11,905 nucleotides of DNA. It comes from Alphaproteobacteria bacterium (GTDB lineage: Bacteria > Pseudomonadota > Alphaproteobacteria > UBA828). Under the pieces are notes generated by a model, which was not told where the DNA came from, did no database searches, and was given only the letters and a program-made list of their open reading frames with translations. Both the position numbers and the translations under genes were made by a program. Below, one piece after another: positions 6,718-11,905 of this stretch. The DNA lies in the NCBI GenBank assembly GCA_018668475.1, contig JABJCZ010000320.1, forward strand, positions 1 through 11,905, written 5' to 3'. Numbering within the stretch: position 1 is the first letter of the stretch; every line of letters starts with the position of its first letter.

Positions 6718-7488
6718 ATGATGCGCATCAACGGAAAAAACCTGGCGGTAGAAATCCACGGCGATGGCGAAGCCATGATCATGATCCACGGACTGGGTGG
6801 ATCAAGCAATGCGTGGATGCCGCAGTGCTCGGTGCTCTCGCGGACCCACAAAATCATTCGACCTGACCTCGAAGGGTCTGGTCGGTCCCCGGCCAAAGGC
6901 AAGATTTCCATTGCGTCCTTCATGAAGGACGTCTTCTCGATAATGGACAAACTTGAAATCAAATCGGCCCATTTTCTGGGCCATTCATTGGGCACAGTGA
7001 TTTGCGCCCACATGGCTGCCAAGTCTCCCAGCCGCGTCAAGAGCCTGGCTCTTCTCGGCCCCGTCGCCGAGCCGCCGCAGCCAGCACGACAAGCCATTCG
7101 TGACCGCGCTGCACTCGCCCGCAAAGAAGGCATGGTGCCCATTGCCGATGTTTTGGTGCAGGTTTCCACCTCTGCCGAAACCAAGGCATCCAAGCCGGCC
7201 GTTGCTGCTTTGGTTCGTGAAATTGTCATGCGTCAGGATGCCGAGGGCTATGCCCGCACCTGCGAAGCATTGGCCGCCGCTAAAGCTGCTGATTTTTCAA
7301 AAATTAAGTGCCCAACGCTGCTGATCACTGGCGACGAAGATGGTGTCGCGCCGCCGGCTGCCGCAAAGGCTATGGCCAAGGCGATCAAAAAATCTGAGCT
7401 TCTGCTACTGAGCGGTTGCGGTCACTGGACGCCGATCGAGAAGCCCACCGAGGTAAATGACGCACTGTTGAACTTCTATTACGGCTAG
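6718..7488 (+). CDS. Alpha/beta hydrolase
   Basis: A 256-aa cytoplasmic hydrolase of the alpha/beta fold with a complete catalytic apparatus: oxyanion motif HGLGGSSNAW (24-33), nucleophile S90 in LGHSLG, acid D206 or D208 in ITGDEDGVAPP, and H236 in SGCGHWTPIEKP. Overall it resembles 3-oxoadipate enol-lactonase (PcaD) and meta-cleavage-product hydrolases, but the substrate cannot be assigned. The start has two consecutive ATGs (6718 and 6721) preceded by GGGGAGA about 8 nt upstream. It follows the FAH gene by 64 nt with nothing visible between, and the DUF1636 fusion gene begins 4 nt after its stop, so the three are likely co-transcribed. With FAH-type chemistry next door, degradation of a dicarbonyl or ring-cleavage product is a reasonable inference. 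Confidence 0.92.
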   Translation: MMRINGKNLAVEIHGDGEAMIMIHGLGGSSNAWMPQCSVLSRTHKIIRPDLEGSGRSPAKGKISIASFMKDVFSIMDKLEIKSAHFLGHSLGTVICAHMAAKSPSRVKSLALLGPVAEPPQPARQAIRDRAALARKEGMVPIADVLVQVSTSAETKASKPAVAALVREIVMRQDAEGYARTCEALAAAKAADFSKIKCPTLLITGDEDGVAPPAAAKAMAKAIKKSELLLLSGCGHWTPIEKPTEVNDALLNFYYG

Positions 7489-7492
7489 TTCA

Positions 7493-8110
7493 ATGGCGAC
7501 CAGAAAACCTGCCAAGGCACCGGCCACAAAGGCCGGTGCCGCCAAGAAGATTGCGGCCACAAAGGCCGGTGCCGCCAAGAAGATTGCGGCCACAAAGGCC
7601 GGTGCCACCAAGAAGACTGCGGCAAAAAAAGCCGGTGCCACCAAGAAGACTGCAGCCAAAAAAGCCGGTGCGACTAAGAAATCGGCTACCAGAAAAAAGG
7701 TAGCGGCAAAAAGCGCTACGGCAACCGAGCGCAATATCATGTACATATGTCGCTCTTGTGTGTGGACTGAGGCGAACAGAGAGATAGACGGCAAACGCCA
7801 GGGCAAGTTCTTACTCGATGCCGTCAACGAACTTGTGGACAACAAGCCGCTACCCAAAACGGTTGATCTGCGAGGCGTCTTTTGCCTGAACGGCTGCAAA
7901 AACCCCTGCAACGTTTCGTTTCGCGCCCGCGACAAGTTTTCACTGCGTTTCAGTCATCTGACGCCGGAGCATGCCGCTGACGTCGTGGCCGTTGCCGAAG
8001 CCTATGCTGGCAGCGCCGACGGCGATCTGGCCGATAGTGAAATACCGGGCGCTCTGCAGGGCAAAGTGAGCGTTCGCACCCCACCGACGCCGCTCCCACG
8101 TCGCGGGTAG
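7493..8110 (+). CDS. Histone-H1-like Lys/Ala tail fused to DUF1636 ferredoxin-like domain
   Basis: A 205-aa protein with two unlike parts. Residues 1-80 are almost only Ala, Lys, Thr and Gly, built from five 11-residue repeats (ATKAGAAKKIA to AKKAGATKKSA, residues 11-65). This is strongly basic, disordered and like the tails of bacterial histone-H1-like proteins. Residues 83-205 match DUF1636 from memory: YICRSC (C86, C89), RGVFCLNGCKNPCNVSF (C131, C135, C139), KFSLRFSHLTPEHAADV, then AEAYAGSADGDLADSEIP. DUF1636 proteins are thought to have a thioredoxin-like ferredoxin fold with a 2Fe-2S site, function unknown. Start 7493 is 4 nt after the hydrolase stop with no clear Shine-Dalgarno, so coupling is likely. 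The in-frame ATG at 7739 would give the DUF1636 domain alone. The tail could bind nucleic acid or another polyanion. Confidence 0.87.
   Translation: MATRKPAKAPATKAGAAKKIAATKAGAAKKIAATKAGATKKTAAKKAGATKKTAAKKAGATKKSATRKKVAAKSATATERNIMYICRSCVWTEANREIDGKRQGKFLLDAVNELVDNKPLPKTVDLRGVFCLNGCKNPCNVSFRARDKFSLRFSHLTPEHAADVVAVAEAYAGSADGDLADSEIPGALQGKVSVRTPPTPLPRRG
7523..7687 (+). repeat. Five in-frame 33-bp tandem repeats encoding the basic tail
   Basis: Five consecutive 33-bp units encode residues 11-65 of the fusion protein. Units 1 and 2 are identical in DNA, unit 3 differs by two bases, and units 4 and 5 diverge further. This gradient suggests recent duplication at the 5' end. Copy number probably varies between strains without breaking the frame. 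There are no spacers, so it is not a CRISPR array. Confidence 0.92.
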
Positions 8111-8140
8111 TGCGTTAGCGCTTTTCGATACGCATTTTGC

Positions 8141-8162
8141 CTGCGATGAGTACTTTTCGCAG
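8141..8162. terminator. Small hairpin between convergent genes, weak terminator candidate
   Basis: CTGCGA and TCGCAG form an exact 6-bp inverted repeat with a 10-nt loop in the 62-nt gap between the DUF1636 fusion and the histidine kinase, which converge. There is no T-run on either side, so intrinsic termination would be poor. Position is the main reason for listing it. Confidence 0.25.
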
Positions 8163-8172
8163 AGACCAGGGG

Positions 8173-10458
8173 TCAGTGCAAAAGTTGGCCAATAATTGGC
8201 GTATCGAGCCCTTGAGGCAGCGTGACTCGAAAGGTCGTCCCCGCCCCCTCCTGGCTCTCACAGGTAATTGTGCCGCCATGGCTGGCTACTGCCCGCTTGA
8301 TAATCGCCAGGCCCAGACCTGTACCGGAAATAGCACCGACATTATCAAACCGATGAAACGGCTCAAACAACCGATCCCGGCCAATTTCAGGGATGCCCAA
8401 CCCAGCATCGGTGCAGGCTACTCTGACCCGCTGGTCTTCGCACCAAGCCTCCAGCATGACCGGGCCGCCATCCGGCGAGTATTTGATGGCATTTGATAGA
8501 AGATTTCCGACGACTTGCCGAAAGATCTGCTCATCAAGCAAAACTTCGCTGCAATTTCCGTTGATCCGAAACTGGAGCTCATGCCGGTCAGTGGCTTGAA
8601 GGCGTGCCTTGTCGATTAGTTCCTCAAAGAGCTCTTCAATATCGATAGGTGTCGGAGACACTTCCATCTGCCCGGAGTCAACGCGCCCGAAATTCAGGAT
8701 ATCGTCGAGCAGGTGCGTGATGTTGCCGACTTCCGACACAATTTCGGCCAGATTGCTATCTTTCTCGTCGTCACTCATCCGCGGGCCATACCGCCGGACG
8801 ATCTCCACCGCAGCCTGAATCGTCGTGAGTGGTGTGCGGAACTCATGCGACGCCATTGCGACGAACCGGGATTTGAGTTCCCCCAGTTCGCGCTCTTTTT
8901 CCAATGTCTGTTCCAGTTCCTGACGCGCGCGCCGCCTGACGCTGACATCAAAGCCCATCTGCCAACTCGACCAACCCGGCACCGGATAGGCCGCAGAAAT
9001 ATTGAACCACGAAATGGTCCGGTTGCCGCCGCCTTTGCACATGACGTCCCATTCCCAATCCCGGTAGTCACTGTGTTCAAGCAGCGTCCGGCGCACCTGG
9101 GCGCGCCGCTTTTCGTTCGGCCATAACAGTTCCAGACCTTTCGGATTGCCCACCACCTCATTAGCCGGAAACTCGGTCACCCGCTCACATTCCCGATTCC
9201 AGACGATAATCTCGCCTTGTTCGTCGAGTGCAAACATCATCACGGGCATGTTCTGAATAACCCGACGAAGGCGGTCTTCGCTCTGGGTCAGCGCATCATG
9301 CGCTTCGTATTCCTCCGTCCGGTCAATTCCCAGCGCGAACATCCCATCGATCTGGCCATCATCCTGACGATTTGGCACGAGGCTCACCTGGAGGCGGCGC
9401 CGACCCAGCCGCGTATTTCTGTCGGCTTCATAGGTGACAGCCTCGCCCGCCAGGACGCGCGTATACGGATCGTCAATTTCAGAAAACGCCTCATCGCCGA
9501 CAATCTGGTCAATCGGCATGCCCTGCACATGTTCACGAGAATTCCCAAACCAGGTCTCGTATTTTTCGTTCACGAAGCGAATACGTAAGTTGCTGTCGAT
9601 AGACGCCACCACGGCCGGAATGCTGTCTGTAATCAAACGCATCTGGCGCTCGTTTTCGGTCAATGCGCGCTGTGCGTGGTCTAGGTCCCGCAGGCGATGC
9701 TCAAGCGCCTCATTGGCCCGACTTAGTTCGCGCGTGCGCTCGACCACCTCTTTGTTCGCAACTTCATGCGCCTGAACCAACCGTCCCACGAGCCCTGCGT
9801 TTTCCTCACGCAGGCGCACTGAGGAATCCAGCCAGCGATGCACGGTGCGCGAAAAAAAGCTGATCGCGACTCCGTACACCAACACCATTGCCCCCATGGC
9901 GACATGTGTAATGTCGTCGCCCGTGAGGAGGACCACACCAAAAGGGATAAACATTGGCCAGATCGACGCGTAAAACACCGGCAACATCGCCGTCAGGCCC
10001 GCCATCGAGCCGGCGCTCATGCCACCCAGAACAAATGCCATAAACACGTGATCAACAGTCGAAGGCGAAACCACAAACACCAAAACGCCGCCTGCGCCCC
10101 AGCCGATTCCACCCAACGCCGAGCTCACAAATGCCAGCCGCTGCCACACCTGCACTGTTTCAACCGCATGCGACCTGCCGCGCCAGGCAACAAGCCAGAT
10201 TCCCGCTCGAAGCAGTGAAAATGCGACCATCACACCAGCCCAGATAAGCACCGAAACACCGTCCGTATTTGGCCAGACAACAGCGCCAACAAGCACAGCG
10301 TTGAAAATGTTGACCACCATCACAGTGGGCATCTGACCGAAATACATCCGAACCAGCTCAAGCTGGTGCAGTGCTTCGCCTTCGCCCGGAACGCCCGCAC
10401 CGCGATGCGTATCAGCGCCCGTCGAGCGGCTATCTTTGCGACCGGTATCCGTTGTCAT
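8173..10458 (-). CDS. Membrane sensor histidine kinase with two PAS domains
   Basis: A 761-aa inner-membrane kinase. After a hydrophilic start (1-40), about six helices follow (near 45-62, 70-92, 108-130, 136-158, 163-180, 186-204). They form a sensory domain type also seen in front of GGDEF proteins. A charged coiled coil (214-275) leads to PAS1 (about 272-385, ITDSIPAVVASID) and PAS2 (about 395-510, IQNMPVMMFALDEQGEIIVWN). HisKA has the phospho-acceptor H538 in ASHEFRTPL. The ATPase domain has N656 in NLLSNAIKYSP, D684 in DAGLGIP, LFEPFHRF (697-704) and GTGLGLAI (712-719). All catalytic boxes are intact. There is no receiver domain and no response regulator beside it, so the partner is encoded elsewhere. 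The signal is unknown; a hydrophobic, redox or ligand cue through PAS is possible. ATG 10458 has a weak upstream AGAG. Confidence 0.95.
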   Translation of the reverse strand: MTTDTGRKDSRSTGADTHRGAGVPGEGEALHQLELVRMYFGQMPTVMVVNIFNAVLVGAVVWPNTDGVSVLIWAGVMVAFSLLRAGIWLVAWRGRSHAVETVQVWQRLAFVSSALGGIGWGAGGVLVFVVSPSTVDHVFMAFVLGGMSAGSMAGLTAMLPVFYASIWPMFIPFGVVLLTGDDITHVAMGAMVLVYGVAISFFSRTVHRWLDSSVRLREENAGLVGRLVQAHEVANKEVVERTRELSRANEALEHRLRDLDHAQRALTENERQMRLITDSIPAVVASIDSNLRIRFVNEKYETWFGNSREHVQGMPIDQIVGDEAFSEIDDPYTRVLAGEAVTYEADRNTRLGRRRLQVSLVPNRQDDGQIDGMFALGIDRTEEYEAHDALTQSEDRLRRVIQNMPVMMFALDEQGEIIVWNRECERVTEFPANEVVGNPKGLELLWPNEKRRAQVRRTLLEHSDYRDWEWDVMCKGGGNRTISWFNISAAYPVPGWSSWQMGFDVSVRRRARQELEQTLEKERELGELKSRFVAMASHEFRTPLTTIQAAVEIVRRYGPRMSDDEKDSNLAEIVSEVGNITHLLDDILNFGRVDSGQMEVSPTPIDIEELFEELIDKARLQATDRHELQFRINGNCSEVLLDEQIFRQVVGNLLSNAIKYSPDGGPVMLEAWCEDQRVRVACTDAGLGIPEIGRDRLFEPFHRFDNVGAISGTGLGLAIIKRAVASHGGTITCESQEGAGTTFRVTLPQGLDTPIIGQLLH

Positions 10459-10646
10459 AGCAATACTCTGAGCCGTTTCATTTCCTCATTATGGCCGAAT
10501 ACTACCGGATTCCCTGGCAACGCGGGCGCAAAGAAATTGGCTCTCTGGTGCGTTGTCGCGCGGAGTGGTAAATGAGAGTTGCACATGAACTTTCCCGGAC
10601 CCCTTCCGAAACGTCAGAAAGATGAAACTTCCCTAGGACGAAACCG
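10459..10646. promoter_or_regulatory. Divergent intergenic region with small nested ORFs
   Basis: A 188-nt region between the kinase and the HGGYW hydrolase that must hold both promoters. I found no strong -35/-10 pair. On the plus strand three short ORFs are chained: 10491-10571 (26 aa), 10572-10625 (17 aa, GGAG 6 nt upstream) and 10585-10650 (21 aa), the last ending in an ATGA overlap with the hydrolase start. Two similar blocks, ATGAACTTTCCC (10585-10596) and ATGAAACTTCCC (10622-10633), lie 37 nt apart. Confidence 0.4.
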
Positions 10647-11495
10647 ATGACCATGCGCGATCTTTCCAACGAGGCTGAATACAGTCTGCGGCCCCGGCAC
10701 CCGGATTTCGAAGCTCATTTTGCGGAATGGCGCGCCCTGAGTGATCGCGCGCGGACATCGCTTGACTGCGAGCTGGGTATTAGCTACGGCGACGGCCCGA
10801 ACACGACGCTCGACCTGTTTCCGGCCGCCGGTGACAGCAATCCGCTGCTCATTTTTATTCACGGCGGATACTGGCGCTCCATGGACAAGGACGACCATGC
10901 CTTTGTTGCGCTGGGCTTTGTGCCTGAAGGAATATCGGTCGCGTCCATCAATTATGCGCTGACACCTTCAGTTTCGCTCGACGAAATTGTGGCTCAGGTC
11001 CAGGCCGCAGTTATTTGGCTGCACGCCAATGCGGCGCGGGCATCCGCCGACCCGGCAAAGCTGCATGTGTGTGGGCATTCCGCCGGCGGTCACCTGACCG
11101 CCGCAATGCTCTCGACAGACTGGGCTACCCGTGGCTTGCCCGCCGACACGCTGAAATCAGGTATGCCAATCAGTGGCGTATTTGATCTGCGGCCGTTGCT
11201 CAAAACTTCGATCAACGTTGATGTCCGTCTCGATGAAGCTGCCGCCCATCGCAATAGCCCGTTGCTCCACCTGCCCGCCCATGGCGCCCCAATGCTGGCC
11301 GCCGTGGGGCTTGGTGAAACCGACCAGTTCGTTGCCCAGTCAAAAGGCTACGCAACTGCGTGGACCAAAGCCGGCTTTGACGGCGCCTTCCTTGGCGTGC
11401 CCGAGGTACACCATTTCAATATTCTGACGGACCTGGCATTTCCTGACAGGGCGCTGACCGTGGCCGCTCTGGATCATATTCGCAGCGCCTGCTAG
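10647..11495 (+). CDS. Alpha/beta hydrolase, HGGYW type (kynurenine-formamidase-like esterase)
   Basis: A 282-aa cytoplasmic hydrolase. The motif IHGGYWRSMDKDDHAF (71-86) forms the oxyanion hole and is typical of the formamidase/esterase branch (arylformamidase relatives, hormone-sensitive-lipase-like fold). The nucleophile is S145 in CGHSAGGHL, the acid probably D226 in GETDQF, the base H256 in VHHFNIL. The N-terminal helix region with RHPDFEAHFAEWRALSDRAR is common to this group. The start at 10647 is supported by AGGA 8 nt upstream. The gene is divergent from the histidine kinase and is followed after 22 nt by an MFS transporter on the same strand, probably an operon. The substrate, for example N-formylkynurenine or a small ester or amide, cannot be read. 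No other kynurenine-pathway gene is present, so I leave the symbol blank. Confidence 0.9.
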   Translation: MTMRDLSNEAEYSLRPRHPDFEAHFAEWRALSDRARTSLDCELGISYGDGPNTTLDLFPAAGDSNPLLIFIHGGYWRSMDKDDHAFVALGFVPEGISVASINYALTPSVSLDEIVAQVQAAVIWLHANAARASADPAKLHVCGHSAGGHLTAAMLSTDWATRGLPADTLKSGMPISGVFDLRPLLKTSINVDVRLDEAAAHRNSPLLHLPAHGAPMLAAVGLGETDQFVAQSKGYATAWTKAGFDGAFLGVPEVHHFNILTDLAFPDRALTVAALDHIRSAC

Positions 11496-11517
11496 CCATT
11501 TTTCGGACACCCTTACA

Positions 11518-11905
11518 TTGACCCAAACTACCGACCACGGTCGCCGCGACGTCCTGCTGCTGGCAATTTGCCAAGCGCTGTTCATGACCTCCACCGCAGC
11601 AATTGTCGCTGGCTCGGCACTTATTGGGCACAGCCTGGCGGACGACAAGTCGCTCGCCACGTTGCCGCTCTCAAGTCAATTCATCGCGATGATGATATCG
11701 ACCATTCCGGTGTCCCTTCTGATGAAGCGGATCGGGCGAAAAAACGGCTTCACGGTCGCACTGATTGTTGGCCTCGGCGGATCCGTACTGGCTATCCATG
11801 CTATTCTAAACGACAGCTTTGTTCTTTTTTGTGTTGCGAGTGCACTCGTCGGCGTCATGAACGCGGCGGGCCAGTACTATCGATTTGCCGCCGCCGACGC
11901 CGCCA
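11518..11905 (+). CDS. MFS transporter, N-terminal part (runs off window)
   Basis: The first 129 codons of a major-facilitator protein; the 3' end is outside. Predicted helices lie near 12-36, 50-69, 78-97 and 100-118. Between helices 2 and 3 is MKRIGRKNGF (69-78), the basic turn that corresponds to MFS motif A. The end, GVMNAAGQYYRFAAADAA, matches an MFS subgroup common in Proteobacteria, from memory. The start is proposed at TTG 11518, since there is no ATG between the hydrolase stop and helix 1. The frame is open further upstream, and an internal ATG at residue 23 would remove most of helix 1. No strong Shine-Dalgarno is visible, so translation may depend on the hydrolase 22 nt upstream. 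Substrate unknown; it may import or export the hydrolase's substrate or product. Confidence 0.85.
   Translation, partial: MTQTTDHGRRDVLLLAICQALFMTSTAAIVAGSALIGHSLADDKSLATLPLSSQFIAMMISTIPVSLLMKRIGRKNGFTVALIVGLGGSVLAIHAILNDSFVLFCVASALVGVMNAAGQYYRFAAADAA

Noticed and set aside
7523..7687. CRISPR-like repetition
   Set aside because: The 33-bp units are directly adjacent with no spacers and encode a regular peptide repeat.
7405..7935. Minus-strand open frame with repeated hydrophobic FLVAPAFVAAI-type units, looking like a membrane protein
   Set aside because: It is the antisense of the Lys/Ala repeats: AAG/GCC codons read backwards give Leu/Ala/Phe. The sense strand has a known domain and neighbours in operon order.
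7493..8110. PhaF-type phasin, because of the histone-like tail and the phasin gene elsewhere in the window
   Set aside because: PhaF has its basic repeats at the C-terminus after a phasin helix domain; here the tail is N-terminal and the rest is a cysteine-rich DUF1636 domain.
10585..10633. Two similar 12-bp blocks (ATGAACTTTCCC, ATGAAACTTCCC) as an operator
   Set aside because: Only two imperfect copies, 37 nt apart, the second overlapping the end of the small ORFs; not enough to claim a binding site.

Overview
The window looks like chromosomal DNA of a free-living, GC-rich alphaproteobacterium, perhaps of Rhodospirillales type. This rests on recognised protein families, not on an rRNA or a database match. 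The supporting signs are a DUF2066 protein divergent from purM-purN, a Phasin_2-type polyhydroxyalkanoate granule protein behind TGC-rich operator-like repeats, and a membrane PAS histidine kinase. I see no mobile element, CRISPR array, tRNA or rRNA.

Layout, left to right. (1) A DUF2066 envelope protein on the minus strand, running off the left edge, faces purM-purN on the plus strand. purM and purN are two steps of de novo purine synthesis, overlap by 13 nt, and end at a strong hairpin terminator. (2) A minus-strand phasin gene converges on that terminator. It has a recognisable sigma70 promoter and a PhaR-like operator just downstream of the -10. (3) A minus-strand operon of three tightly overlapping genes, 5419 down to 3506, encodes a four-helix MotA/TolQ/ExbB-like channel subunit, a one-helix protein with ExbD-like topology and an unusual periplasmic beta-rich domain, and a two-helix protein of unknown function. 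This is the best candidate for an undescribed system. (4) A 355-nt divergent intergenic region holds two tandem palindromes.

(5) On the plus strand follow a fumarylacetoacetate-hydrolase (FAH) family enzyme, an alpha/beta hydrolase, and, 4 nt downstream, an unusual fusion of a histone-H1-like Lys/Ala tail with a cysteine-rich DUF1636 ferredoxin-like domain. These probably form one operon. (6) A large minus-strand sensor histidine kinase (six membrane helices, coiled coil, two PAS domains, HisKA, HATPase) has no response regulator beside it. (7) Divergent from it are a short intergenic region with small abutting ORFs, an HGGYW-type alpha/beta hydrolase, and the start of an MFS transporter that runs off the right edge.

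Several obvious longest-frame starts are wrong when ribosome binding sites are considered. The channel subunit starts at 5419, its partner at 4641, purN at 2175 and the phasin at 3332. The purM start is unclear.
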